DNA of 64,000 nucleotides from Podocnemis expansa (GCA_007922195.1 ML681991.1:44657423-44721422); one strand, 5' to 3'. Shown: positions 9,955-21,951, counted from the stretch's first letter. Notes: generated by a model from the sequence alone, not told the origin. Translations and numbers: made by a program.

Positions 9955-10280
9955 AGACACCCTGGAGTGGTTTCTCATGGGACAGACGCCCTAGTAGTTA
10001 CCGTGGACAGACAACCTGGAGAGGTTTCTCATGGGGCAGACACCCTAGAGTGGTTTCTGTTGGACAGACACCCTGGAGTAGTTACCCCGGACAGACACCC
10101 TAGAGTGGTTTCTGCTGGACAGACACCCTGGAGTGGTTCCCCGGACAGACAGCCTGGAGTAGTTACTGTTGGACAGACACCCTGGAGTGGTTTCTGCTGG
10201 ACAGGCAACCTGCAATGGCTCCCCAGGACAGACACACTGGAGTGGTTCCCCGGACAGACGCCCTGGAGAGGTTCCCCTGC
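9955..10280. repeat. Minisatellite, about 12 units of 25-29 bp
   Basis: The degenerate unit reads GACACCCTGGAGTGG, then TTTCTGCTGGACA, TTCCCCGGACA or TTACTGTTGGACA. At least two unit subtypes alternate (a TTTCT type and a TTCCCCGG/TTACC type). The long open frames across this tract on both strands encode only the repeat and are not genes. Confidence 0.9.
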
Positions 10281-11569
10281 CCCAGAGGGTCCCCCACGTT
10301 GCTCCCCGGGCCCCATTGCAGCGGCGCCCCACTGAAGTCAGCGGGGAGGGGCGGCACCGAGGGCCCCGGGGGTGTTTGTGGCCAGGGTCTCTCCAGGTCC
10401 CGGGACTGTTCACACTCCGCTTTCACGCCACTTCGCAGCTGCTGAGCCCAGGCCGTGTGGCCGGTGGGGGAACCAAGCGCCCTGGCCCCGATTCACTCGG
10501 GCACTTGCACACATGCTGAATTCCCCTTGGTTTCTGGCAGGCCTGATTTCCACGGAGCTAAACGACGCTGCCCTCGACCTTGCGGTGCCCAGCTTCCTTA
10601 AGAACCGAAATGGCCCTTTAGGTCCCAAAATCTCGCTGACGGGCCATTGAATCTGGACCCAACCACGGCGCTTTCCGGCACTGGATGGAGCCTAGGTCCC
10701 AAACAGCAGAAGCCGCTTTGCCGGGCCGTGCTGACCCCCCCCCCCAAAGGCTGTGGCTGGGAGGAAGCATTTGGCCCCAGTGGCCGTGGCAATGAATTGA
10801 TCGCACCGCGGGATCAAGCGCGGGGGCGCGGCCAAGCGCAGAAGCGATTCGAATCTCGCGGAGTCACTTCGGATTCGTCCTGGTGCCGCGGAGCGCGGCC
10901 CTCGCTCCGGAGCAGAAGGAGGTTCTAGGCGTAAGGAGAAGAACACCCCCTGTTTTCTGACCCCCAGCTCTTCCTTTGAAAGGCGTCCTGGGAAGTGGCC
11001 CCTGCGGCCGGCCTCTATTCTATTATTCCATGTGTTTTAGTTTCTCTCTCCTGCAGCCAGATGTATTTTTAAACAGCTGCGCGCTTCCAGCCCTACTGAG
11101 TAGGCGCCTTGCACTACCGGAGAGCTGCAAAGCACCAGTGCCAGGCAGGGAGACAGCGGGGGTTAAAAAGGAAACCCCGGGGGAGGCCTGGAGCCAGCCA
11201 ACCTTGTGGGAGGAGGATCTGGGGCTGCTTTGGGCAGGGGCCTGCCCTGGGCTAGACTTTCCTCTCCAAAGGATCCACCAGGTCCGCAGCCAGGCTGTGC
11301 GCCTGCCTCCTCCATCCTGGCTTGCCAGGGTCAAAGAAGAAAAAGGGACTTTGGGCTGAGCAGGGACTGCAGGAGGGGCCCCAAGTCTCCAGCTCCACTG
11401 GGCTGGGTGCTGGGCTCAGCATGCGGGTGGCAGAGGGGGCCCTGCTGCTCGCCCACCCTCTTTGCAGGGCTGGCACATTGATTGCCAGTGGCTGGGGGCA
11501 CCCTGCCCTGCAGCCCACCCCGCCACGGAGCACTAGATTGAGATGTAGGAAATAAGGGTATTCCCAGCT
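10281..11569. other. GC-rich, CpG-containing noncoding region
   Basis: CpG-rich from about 10290 to 10930, including CGCGGGATCAAGCGCGGGGG near 10806. It could be an orphan CpG island, but no exon, conserved protein or splice pattern is recognisable in any frame. Confidence 0.35.
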
Positions 11570-11670
11570 CTGCCAAGCTTCGCTATGTCACTCCCCTCTG
11601 GGTGCCTCAGTTTCCCCACATACAACCAGTGCCAAGATTCTGCGCTCCTTTGTAAAGGGCATTGAGCACT
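11570..11670 (+). mobile_element. MIR-like SINE remnant
   Basis: TATGTCACTCCCCTCTGGG and GTGCCTCAGTTTCCCCACAT, followed by TTTGTAAAGGGCATTGAGCAC, match the core and 3' region of ancient CORE/MIR SINEs. Heavily decayed. Confidence 0.6.
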
Positions 11671-14036
11671 ACTGATGGTCAGAGCCAGCCTTCAGAGAGG
11701 GATTATTTCTGGATTAAAGTCTGCTCCTGTTTACACCTAGGTAAATCCAGAGTGAGGCCACTGAGGCTCATGGATACGACTGCTTTAAATCCAAGGAGAG
11801 CAGTGACTGGTACAGTACATTGGTGCAGTTCAGAAAAGGATGGGACCCTCTCTTGCTCACCATGCTGTCTGCCTGGACACACAGCTCAGAAACAGATGCG
11901 TCTTGGATGGCTAGTGGCTAACTCCTGCTCCTCTACTCACGCAAGCAGCACCTCTGCCGATGCAGCCCCTGGCTTGATTCTTGTCTCCTTGGAGTCAGTG
12001 GGAGTTTGACCTTCTAGTTTGGTGGCGATGTAATTATGTATCACTTAGGCCCAGGTACAATAAATGCCTAACTCCCATTGAAATCTGTGGGTGCTAGGCA
12101 CCTAAATCTCTTACTGAGTCTGGGTCCAAGCTCTTGGAGAACCCTTCTCAGTTGAGTCTGAAATGTTGGGCCGTTATAGTTTGGCTCCCAGCTGTGCCTA
12201 AGCCCCACTGCATCCAGTGAAAGCTTCTTTATCCCACACGGGGTTTTGTAGCTCACCTAGGAAGGAGGACATAAGAACATCCCTGGGGTGTTGGGTGCAG
12301 ATCCAGATGCAATTAGTTAATTTGAAGCACAGTTCAGGCCACAGCAGATGTTTCCATGATGAACACAATGATTGTGTACCAAACTAGTGAGCAGATTTTG
12401 CCTCCTTCAGCATCCAACCCCCGCACCCCTAGAAGTGCTCAACAGCAGCACAGGCAACTGTTGGCCAGATCAGTGGTTCCCATCCTTTTCTGTGCCAGGC
12501 ACAACTTGATACCTTGAATTATTTTGAGGCACATTGTCATACAGTTGCCAAATGAACTCATGAATATTCATACACTAATCCAGACTCAAGTAGTTTTCCA
12601 AAAATGGAAAACACTGAACTAAATATCAAAGCAAGAGTGTGTTTGCTTAGCTCCGAGCCCAGGAGGAAGTGGGGAGCTGAGGCTTTGTAATGCACTGTGG
12701 CCCAGACCTACCTGGTATCATGGTTTGCACAATGGCTCCTGCTTTTAGATAAAAGCAGAGCTAGAAATCGCAGTGCACGGAGGCATTCAGCTTTGGAGAT
12801 GTGAAACCCAGGCTTTTCACTAGGACTTGGATTGCTGGAGCAGCCACAGCTCACAGCTAAGATCAGGTCCCAGTTATGGCAGGCTGCAGTCATTCTGGGA
12901 TGTGCCAGGCTCCTCTTTGAGCGATGCTTAGAGCTGCAGGCACCCCAAACTAGACGAGATGGCTCCCTGATGTTAATGGTAGCTCTGCACAAAGATCAAG
13001 GCTTTTAGGGATTTGCTAAACTCCCGACTATTATTTCTGAGGGTCATTGGCTCTTTCAGCAATACTAAGTGAGAAAATTTCCTCCCTGTTTCCACCAGTA
13101 TTTCTGCCACTTGATTCTCTTTCCCATGCCACTTTTCCTCTTCCCCGCACCTCACTTTGGTGTCTTCAATTCTTCCTTCTCCATTTTCTTTCTTGCAGTA
13201 ATCTCCATGTGCTTCATTCCTGTCCATTCCCTTAGCCTCTCTGCTGAATGGCCAGTCATGAAACAGTTAATGTTGACACACAAGCAACATCATTGGGTTC
13301 CAAAATTAATCCCCCAGAGAGATCAATGGGAGATGGAAAGGTCAGAATAATGCATTCTTGCTTCAGGCTCTCAGCAGATTCAGGCAGACCTCATGCTTCA
13401 GTCACCCCGTGATGATACTTTGGAAGTTTTCTTTACAATCACCAGGGCTAGAGACTTTCTGAAACAAATGATAGTTCCAATTCTGCAGAAACTAAAAAGG
13501 CCATATTCACAAAGAGGAGTACTTGGGCAGTAAGTTCTAGGTGATATACAAGGGGAGAGAGAGTCCCAGCTTTGAAGAGCTTACAGTTTAAATAGACAAT
13601 AGACAAAAGGTAGGAGGGAAAACTGGAGCCACAGATCAGGTCCTCCTGGGTTTGGCTCCAGATCACTAAAGGCCATGGGTTGCTGAGTTACCATCATAAG
13701 ACACATGCAGAAGAAGCAAGTGAGCTAAAATGAAAAATGGTATTCCTTCCTTTCTGTACTAAACTGTTAGCTATTGTTTCTCTGCTCTGTTAAATAATTG
13801 CTGCGCTCCACCCCAGAGGCAGTTGAAAGCCGAGTCCTGCATATAGGAAGTGGTTATAATGTTTGTAAAATGCATTGAGATCCTTCAGGATAAGAACTGC
13901 TGTATAAATCTAAAGCCATTATTGTCAAATTATTCTGTTATGAAACCAAAGGGGGCCTTATCCATCTTTTAAAAGGATCAAATGATTTATGCTCCAACAG
14001 TAAGCTGTTGTTGGTGTACTGTGTTGGCTTTCTAAT
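11671..14036. other. Intergenic sequence with old repeat remnants
   Basis: No gene was recognised. 12060-12130 carries the widespread amniote repeat words CTCCCATTGAAATC and GGCACCTAAATCTC. 12471-12610 starts CAGTGGTTCCCATCC, a hAT-like terminus without a partner. 13520-13600 and 13850-13920 look like MIR-type remnants (AAGAGCTTACAGTTTAAATAG; AATGCATTGAGATCC). Confidence 0.4.
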
Positions 14037-14051
14037 GTCTGTGTTTTCCCA

Positions 14052-14267
14052 AAGTAAACAAGGAGTCTTGTGGCACTTTTAAACACTAACAAATTTATTT
14101 ATTTCAAGAGTTTTTGTGGGAGAGATCCAACTTGGTCAAGCATCTGATGAAGTGGGATTTCTCCCACAAAAGCTTATGTGATAGATAAATTTGTTAGTCT
14201 TTAAAAGTGCTACAAGACACTTTGTTTGCTTTATTGAACTAGACTAACATGGCTGTCCCTCTGCAAC
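14052..14267 (-). mobile_element. Hairpin SINE-like retroposon with target-site duplication
   Basis: Read on the minus strand, the head (GAGGGACAGCCATGTTAGTC) lies at the right, both arms are present, and the 3' end (CAAGACTCCTTGTTTA) lies at the left. It is flanked by GTCTGTGTTTTCCCA (14037-14051) and GTCTGTTTTCCCA (14268-14280), a 13-15-bp duplication with a 2-base indel. That length indicates retroposition rather than cut-and-paste transposition. Confidence 0.85.
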
Positions 14268-14280
14268 GTCTGTTTTCCCA

Positions 14281-15779
14281 GGCTCACAGCCATTTGTAGA
14301 CAAGGGTTTTTCAATCTTCTGCCATGACTGATGATAGAGGAGGAATTTGGGCTTTGGTACTCACAGAGATGGTGCTGCTGTTAGATTCTGTTGCATGATG
14401 TGGACCAATTCTCCAAATATTTCCCTTATGTGAGGATGCTGAATGAACCAGAGGTCTCTGTCCTCTGAAATGCTGTGTGAGTTGCTCAGGAATGGCTGAG
14501 AGTCCATGAGGGCCTCTTTAGGAGATGGTGGTAGGAGCACTGCATCCCACATGTGCTTGTCTAGTGACGTTTCATTTTCCTTGCTTCTGATGCTTGACAT
14601 GGCTCCATGGGTGCTCATTTGACTACACTAATTAGCGATTGGGTTGGTGTCTTCATCAATTTATTCAAAGTTAATCTAGCACATGAATAGCTTTGCTTGA
14701 ACCCTGACTGTATCATGGCCTGACATGCATTCATTAATAATAGATAGAAGTAACTTTTTTGGGAAAATGTTCATTTATGTTGATGCCTCAATTATATACC
14801 CTCTACAGCTTCAACATTGAAGCATTGCAGCATACACCATTGACCTTCCTTGGTTGGTGGACAGCTTGGTTAGAAAGTTTCACGCTTGAGCTGCTGAAAG
14901 GCAGATGAAGTGTGATGTATAATGACAGCAATAAATACACCTAGTGCACACATAGCGGTGGTTTTCCTCAGTAGATCTCAACCATGATGTTCAGTAAAAT
15001 AAAACAAATGCAGAAAGGAAACATACCATTCACTCCTCCTCCAAGTTAATTGATTCTTGTGGCTTTCGCCCAGAATGCATTTGGCTTGTTGGCATCTACA
15101 GTCTCTCAGAACTTGATTCTGTGAGCTGCTAAGTATCTCCTGGGATGGGCTGAGCACCCCAATAGCTCATCACATCAAAGGGTCTGGGCCTTGTTTGGAA
15201 AGTGCATCTAGAGTCTAATTATGCTGTTTGTAACAAGTGGGCATTTTGCTATTGGCTTTAATGGGGAATGACTGGGAATTACAATTGGCGTATTGTACTG
15301 TAATTTATAACTGGTTATTTTTTGTTGCAAGTGGAAAACTAGGGCACTGGAAATAGCTCTGGGACTTTGATCTGCCAGCCCTTATCCAGAAAAGATTTCC
15401 ATGGTATTTAATAGAAGTTTTACTCATGTAAACTTAAAATGGGAAGCTCCAAGATCTAGGGTAAAATTCTGACCCCACAGAAATCAACAGCAAAATTTCC
15501 ATTAATATTACCAGGGTCAGGATGCATCAGGTTCACACTCCCACTTATGTTGGGACCTTTTGAGAACCAGAAAGTTAAAACCCAAAAAACTGAGGCAGAA
15601 AGTGCTAGATTCAAACACAAATAGTAAACCTACTTGCAGTGAAACAACCTTGCTAACTATCTTCATGCAATGCATAGGTAGAGCATCAATATTTTATAGC
15701 ACTCTTAACTCATTTTATTTTCTTGGTAACAAGTTTATTAAAAGCAATTTTTTTTATTTCTAAGAAGCGGATCACTGCA
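14281..15779. other. Intergenic sequence
   Basis: AT-rich sequence; no gene was recognised. The short open frame on the minus strand at 14361-14618 shows no recognisable domain. Confidence 0.4.
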
Positions 15780-15787
15780 GTACAGAG

Positions 15788-16111
15788 CAGGGGTGTCACT
15801 GGCACTGGGCACACAGGGCCTGTGCCCTGAATCCCGGTGTCAGTGCCCCAGGTCTGGCGGGGCCCCGCCTTTCCTGGTCTCTGGCCCAATCGGGCCGGAG
15901 ATCTGGGGCCCAGCTGCCTGTGGCCATGGCGGCCACTCCAGCCCTCTCCCTGGCTGGGGATCCAGGGCCCAGCCGCCCACGGCCGCTGCAGCCACTCCTG
16001 TCCTCATCCCCAGCCAGGGGCATGGCCTGCGACCAGGGGGTGGGGCCTCCAAGTAGGGGGCGGGGCCTGGGCCAGTGTCCCGAGTCCTTTCCCGGGGCCG
16101 TGATGCTCCTG
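15788..16111. mobile_element. hAT-type MITE, GC-rich family A
   Basis: Starts CAGGGGTGTCACTGGCAC; the reverse complement of the right end starts CAGGAGCATCACGGCCC. The flanks are GTACAGAG (15780-15787) and GTACACAG (16112-16119), an 8-bp TSD with one mismatch, as expected for hAT transposons. The interior is about 70% GC and has no transposase. The element at 25796 shares both ends and the phrase GGAGATCTGGGGCCCAGC. Confidence 0.85.
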
Positions 16112-16119
16112 GTACACAG

Positions 16120-16639
16120 TCCTTTATTTTTCTTCCTAAATTATCACTTCAGCCTAAATCAGTTTCTTTTGACAAGTAGTTTTCTTCCCATTATGATGCC
16201 AGTTATGTTTTAAATTTCTGTCATTTGAAGCTTCTACATAACATATTCTACAATACATCCTCAGAAAAAACATTTAGGTGAGATATGATGCTTTCTCTCT
16301 AGTCTTGTCTACACTGCCACACTAAGTCAACCAGAGGTATGCAATCTACATACAGTAGAATGAGTATCTCCCATTGACTGACTTACTCTCCCTCTACTAC
16401 ATTGTCTTCACTCAGTTGTGTTGATGGGAAATACTCTCCCTTCAGTGCAGTGTTACTATTTTTGGTGGACTGGAGTTACTATGCTGAACAGAAAGCACTT
16501 CTGAGATTGATTAAGTGGGTCAACACTGGTCACTCAATCAACCCTGTTGCGTCAATCCATGGGGAAGAACATGGTAATTTCAGTGTATACATGGTTCTGT
16601 TTCAGTAAATCTCTCTGTCTCTCTCTCTCTCTCCCCAGT
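16120..16639. other. Intergenic sequence with a possible TIR-element end
   Basis: AGTCTTGTCTACACTGCC at about 16302-16319 resembles the TCTACAC terminus of the palindrome-rich elements elsewhere in the window, but no right end was found. A TC microsatellite lies at 16614-16632. Confidence 0.35.
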
Positions 16640-16862
16640 CACTGAGGGCTTTCACCATTGAATACGTTACCAAGGGACATAGTATATTCTCCATCATTTG
16701 TCTTTAAATCAACACTAGGTGCCTTTGTAAAAGTGATTCTAGAGCTCAAATCCGAAGTTATGGGCTTGAGGCAGAAATGCCTGGCTGAGCTTCTTTGGTC
16801 TGGAGTATGGGGGAGGTCAGACTAGATGGTTGTTTCTGGCCTTATGATGTCTGAATCTATTG
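16640..16862 (+). mobile_element. CR1-like LINE, 3' fragment
   Basis: TTTAAATCAACACTAGGTGCC ends in GTCAGACTAGATGGTTG, then CTGGCCTTATGATGTCTGAATC, a diverged CR1 3' end. Confidence 0.65.
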
Positions 16863-17129
16863 ATGTGTAAAGACAGAATAGAGCTGGTCAAAAAATATAG
16901 TAAATATTTTACTAAACATTCATTTTCCTCCCCACTCCTTTTTGTTTTCAGGCTTGTGTTGTTTAAATTAAGGCAGCGCCCTGCATTCTGAAGCTCTCAT
17001 TGGAATACACTGACACCAACTGGTTAGTGTGTCTGAGCATCACAGCCGTATCAAGAACATTGCCTAACATTCTGGTCAATATTGTTTCATTGTTTCCTTG
17101 CACCCCTCATCTGTCTATCTGTATCCATA

Positions 17130-17275
17130 TGTTGTCTTGTGTCTTATACTTGGATTGAGAGCTCTCAGGAGAAGACACTATCTTTTTTGTTCTGTGTTTG
17201 TACAGTACCTAGCACAATAAGGTTCTGACCCATGACTTGGGCTCCTGCATTCTCTGGTAATACACAGAAATAGTA
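17130..17275 (+). mobile_element. Ancient amniote SINE remnant
   Basis: TTGGATTGAGAGCTCTCAGG ... TTTGTTCTGTGTTTGTACAG, then TACCTAGCACAATAAGG and GGGCTCCTGC, form a common decayed SINE pattern of amniote genomes. The same words recur near 48750-48870. Confidence 0.5.
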
Positions 17276-19089
17276 TAAGCAATAATAATAATATCTACTG
17301 GATAGAAACAGAATTGCTCAGCTATGTATCATAGGCCTTATGCTGTGAACTCCTTGTGGAAGTTCTCCTTTTGGTCAGTTTCCCTGAAACAGCTCATGCT
17401 TTAGGATCAAGGAGAGCTGGATTCTTCCCAGCCTACACATGAAGCTCCATATGGCCATACCATGCAATGTAGTGCCAACCACACTGGCAGAGATGTTCTA
17501 GTGCAAATGTGCCTTGCACTTCCTGGTGCACTGCTGCAGTTCATGGATTCAGCTAGCAGAAGAAACGGTGCAAGATAGTAATTTGGGTCCATCTTGGTTT
17601 TGGTATCCTTGGTGGGGTTGTTTCTCCAATGCTCTTGAGGTAGAGAGGCCAGTGAGCAAGAACAGAGGATTCTATGAGTTTCTGCTCTCCTAACTGACAA
17701 ATTCCATAGAGATTACTGCAGGATACCCTCCATTCCACCCCCTTTCCTCCCTCCAGCAATGTTCACCTGTGCTTCTCATTTCAGGCTGAAGCTCAGCTGG
17801 AAACTGTTCAATGGCCCCATCTGACTGTGGTGTCAACTGCAAGGGACGTTCCACTATACAATGTTGTTGGGGCCTTGTTGGTCCTGAGATATTGGACAGA
17901 CCAGGTGAGTGATGGAATTCCTTTTCTTGAACCAACTTCTGTTGGCAAGAGAGACAACTTTCTAGCTTACACAGAGCTCTTCATCAGGTCAGCAGTGTTC
18001 TGGGTTCATCAACTTTCTGGCGGCAATGATACATCTGCTTTGTTTCCTTTGTGCTTTCATGAGGACCCTCTTAAGAGTGACCCCTTTGCTGCCCCAAACT
18101 GCTAAGAAATGTTGAATTTTTACCATGATGACTTTGTTTCCCTGAGTTATCAAAGATGCTAAAGCCTTTGAATGTGGCCAGGGTTTCCAATGTTCCTGTC
18201 AATTGCCTGACTTATGAACTTTTCCTGCTGGAAACCAGAGCCAAAATGAGCCATTCAGAGTCAGCAATGAGCCCTCCATACTTATCTGCCTGTTGGACTA
18301 GGACAAATTGGGCATCCTAGTGAATGGAAGGAGAAGGTTGCTATAGAAAGCATTGATAGAATTCCACCTTGAACCTGTTCTAAGAGTCAGAGTCCGTTAC
18401 AGAGTTGCACTCATGCAAATTAATTTGCAAAATGGGATCTCTTCAGTATGAATTTGGTCTTTGAATTTGCTCTTGATTTTGTTGCAGGTATAAGAGGAAA
18501 TCCTAGTAAGGTAACTAGTGATTCACTGCAGAAGCAGAGGAAAGAAGACTCAAAGTAGATTAAAAAATTGACCCCCAAAATAAAACCTCCAGGAGATAAG
18601 GACTCCACATGACTAGGCAAAGAATGCCCCCCCCCGAAGTCCCTTCTTTTGTTAAGGTTCTCCTCCAATGTACCTTGATCTCTAAGAGCTGGAGGACCAA
18701 GAGCTCTATGAGTTTAACTGAACTCAACAAAACTTGTGGCCTAGATTGGCCCATCTGTTAAGGGAAATGGTGTTAGTGGTTGTCTGACAGCAAACAGTAC
18801 ACCTGCTATATCATCTTGACAGGCTCAGCACAGTGTCAGTGGCCTCAGAGCCAAGGATAATGCACTCTCCATCACCTAAACCAAATAGATGTGGCGCTAC
18901 ACATCACGTCTCCATTAATTCTTCGTGCAGGAGGAAGAGTAATATACTTGAGTGCTGTACACATTATCCTTCTGGAAAGAACATTAGCTCAATCATTAGG
19001 GCTACAAAGACTTCCAGCATCTGTCCTATGACAGCAGAGGCAGAATAGTTGCCCGGGGAAGAACATTACTGAACCCAAGATTCTCTTGG
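17276..19089. other. Intergenic sequence with an undetermined dispersed repeat
   Basis: 17860-18000 carries GGACAGACCAGGTGAGTGATGG-type text with AACCAACTTCTGTTGGC and AGCTTACACAGAGCTCTTC, a phrase typical of reptile dispersed repeats. No gene was recognised. Confidence 0.4.
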
Positions 19090-19975
19090 CATGGGTGAAC
19101 GGTGACCTTTGGTGACTATTTCTGGAGATTACTGGAGATGGAAGAATCCCATGTGTTGCTACAGACTGAGGACTGACTGTCTAGGCAGCAGCTCTGCAGA
19201 AAAGGACCTGGGGTTTACAGTGGACAAGAAACTGGATATGAGTCAGCAGAGTGTCCTTATTGCCAAGAAAGATAACAGCTTATTGGGGTGCATTAGTAGG
19301 AGCATTGCCAGCCGATCAAGGGAAGTGATTGTTCCCCTCCATCTGGCATGGGTGAGGCCACATTGGGAGTACTGTGTCCAGCTTTGGGGCCTCCAGTACA
19401 GGAAGGATGTGGACAAACTGAAAAAAAGTCCAGCAGAAGGCAACAAAAAAGATTAGCAAAACTAACAAGGAGTCCAGTGGCACTTAAGACTGACAAATTT
19501 ATTTATTGCATAAGTTTTTGTGGGAGAAAATCCCCCTTCATCAGACGCTTGGCATCTAAGTGTCTGACGTAGTGGAATTTTCTCCCATGAAAGCTCATGC
19601 AATAAATAAGTCTGTTAGTCTTTAAGTGACACAGGACTCCTTGTTTGTTTTGCTGAACAAGACTAAGATGGTTACCTTTTGAAAAATGATTAGGGGGCTG
19701 GAGCTCATGACTTACAAGGAGAGATTGAGGGAACTAGGCTTGTTTAGTCTGAAGACAAGAAGAGTGAGGGGGGATTTGATAGCAGCCTTCAATTACCTGA
19801 ATGGGGAATTCCAGGGAGGATGGACATAGGTGTTGTCAGTGGTGGCATATGACAGAACTAGGAGCAATGGTCTCAGGCTGCGATGGGGCAGGTCTAGATA
19901 GGATACTAGGAAAAACTTTTTCCCCAGGAGCATGGTGAAACACTGGAATGGGTTACCTAGATTCTGCAGAGCTAC
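19090..19975 (+). mobile_element. CR1 LINE, 3' part of ORF2 and 3' region, split by a SINE
   Basis: Frame fragments correspond to the C-terminal end of the CR1 ORF2 protein: EKDLGFTVDKKLDMSQQ, GCISRSIASRSREV and HWEYCVQLWGLQ. Nucleotide text then continues through CATGACTTACAAGG, AGAGTGAGGGGGGATTTGATA and GGAATGGGTTACCTAG. The element is interrupted at 19457-19681 by a SINE-like insertion and ends short of the usual CR1 3' terminus. It is frameshifted and inactive. Confidence 0.9.
19457..19681 (-). mobile_element. Hairpin SINE-like retroposon nested in CR1
   Basis: The head is at the right (read on the minus strand, AAAAGGTAACCATCTTAGTC), both arms are present, and the 3' end CTCCTTGTTAGTTTTG is at the left. 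The flanks AAAAAAGATTAG (19445-19456) and AAAAATGATTAG (19682-19693) are the same CR1 segment duplicated, so the SINE is younger than the CR1 copy. Confidence 0.9.
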
Positions 19976-21530
19976 CCATTTTCACCAGTCCCAAATGCTC
20001 AGTGCCGCAATTTTTAGCACCCTTCACTTTCAAAAGCTGAATATAGCAGAACTTTCTCTTTCTGCCTATCTGGCTGGAAAAGTGAATTTGCTTTGTATAG
20101 GCAGTACAGGATTCTTTTTGGAGGAATAGCTGAGTGGAGCTGATGGCTATTTTGTGCTGCTAGACTAAGTTACTGTGCAGATGACTGAAAATAAGAAAAA
20201 CCCCTGAGAGATGATCAATATTTTTTAAAAATTTGGCCACATATATGATGAAATTTTGAATGCGGATGAAGAAAAGGGGGAAATGATTGACAAATTTTTC
20301 AGAATCTGCTCTCCTCACCATCCCCTTTACCCAACTATAGATCTGGACTAAATGTTTCAAAGTTTTAAATTTTGAACGCATTTGAAAGTTTGGCCTTCCC
20401 ATTTTTTTCCCTTGTTTTTCCATGAAGCCCTAGAAGAGCATCTGACACATGGCGCAAAATCAGTGGAGTGACTCTAGGTTTATGCTGCTGTAACTGAAAA
20501 CAGAATTTGCTTCCATAGATTTTTTTAACAGAAGTGTCACAAGGTGTTGATGTACTTTAAGAAGCAGAAGAGAACACACCCAGGGAAGATGGCCTGCCTT
20601 CCTTTAGTGTGTTGTTCCTGTCACCAGGGACATACATAATGTTCATAATGAAAGATAAGACTCAAGACTGTCTCTCTTGGATAACAGACTCATGTGTGGT
20701 ATGACATTTTGCTTTCATTCCTGTTCACAGAGAAGTGGAGTGATGGCCCTTTGGAGCAGTTGGGTGGGGGTCCTAGCTCTGTGATGAGCCAGTCAGCAAC
20801 AGTGGTGAGTTAAGCCAAATGGAGCCTTTGTTGGTGTCTAGACAAAGGTCTGTCTCCCCTGCACATGGAGGGTTGACTGCAGAATGTGCAAATGAAACCA
20901 CAACCCTAACACTAGTGAAGATGTGGCAGCAGAGACTAGCCACCTGAGTAATTCTCCAGGGTCCTAGGCCTACCAGGGCTTTACTGCTCTTGGTGCCCAA
21001 AACAAGTCAGGGACACCTCCATGTACTCCCTTGCTCTATCCACTGGAATGCAGACAGACTCTAGTTAATTTATATGATGGCCATCACCATTGTATCTGAG
21101 CACCTTAGATAGCATTTTTCCTCCCCTTCAGATGGGGAACTGAGGTGCATAGAGCCTAAGTGACATGTCCACAATCACACAGGTGGTCTAGCAGAGCAGG
21201 TAATTGACCCCAGGTTTCCCATGCTGGCACCTTAGATCATCCTTTCTCTCTATGAGTGTGGAATGAAGGCCACAGCCAAACAAAACATGGACCTCATCCT
21301 CCAAAGATGTACATAGGTAAATAACTTCACCACAGTGAGTAATCTTTTTGAAATCAATAGGTTCATGCACAGACAGCATCAATTCCTACATCTAGTGATC
21401 ACATCATTTAGCTGCCTTTTCTCTTCACAAATTAATCATGGACAGATGGTTAAATGACCATTGAACAAGTGCTCTATGTAAGTATGCATCTGTCTCCAAA
21501 GAACTGGCAAGTTCTTCATGGTACCTACCA
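19976..21530. other. Intergenic sequence
   Basis: AT-rich; no gene was recognised. 21070-21240 reads like a minus-strand MIR-type SINE (CAGATGGGGAACTGAGG, CACAATCACACAGGTGG). Confidence 0.4.
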
Positions 21531-21538
21531 ATGTTCCC

Positions 21539-21951
21539 TCTAAGCTGCGCTGGCATGCTGCAGCGCAGCCTGCCACAGCCACCAGCGCAGCAAAGGCTGC
21601 CGGCAGCGCACTGCCGGCAGCCAGAGTCCCTACACAGAACTCCTCTGGGGCTAGGAGTTTTGAAAACTCCCGCCCAGAGAAGCTCTAACGGAGCATGCCC
21701 AGAAAATCTGGGCATGCTCTGTAGAGCTTCTCTGGCCTGGGAGTTATGGCTGGGCCCTCTGGCTACAGTCCAGCCCCAAGGTAAGTTGGGGGGGGGGCCA
21801 CGGGGGAGGGGGGGGGGCGAGGCGGGGAGCAGGGGGGGGGGGAGAGGGGGGGGGGGGAGCGGGGGGGGCGGGCCTGTCAGGAGTGGAGGAGGGGCTGCGC
21901 AGTGAGCAACTGGAGTTGCTCAGCTGCCCTCTCCCCTTAGAGGGAACATTG
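21539..21951. mobile_element. hAT-type MITE with G-rich core
   Basis: The ends CAATGTTCCCTCTAAG and CTTAGAGGGAACATTG are perfect 14-bp-plus inverted repeats. A perfect 8-bp duplication, GTACCTAC, flanks them (21531-21538 and 21952-21959), the hAT hallmark. The interior has a Gln/Ala-like low-complexity GCTGC/GCAGC region, then a G-run tract at about 21787-21873 that could form G-quadruplexes. No transposase; mobilised in trans. Confidence 0.92.

Noticed and set aside
9892..10426. Long repeat-containing open frames on both strands
   Set aside because: They are generated by a stop-poor minisatellite; the peptide repeats shift frame between units.
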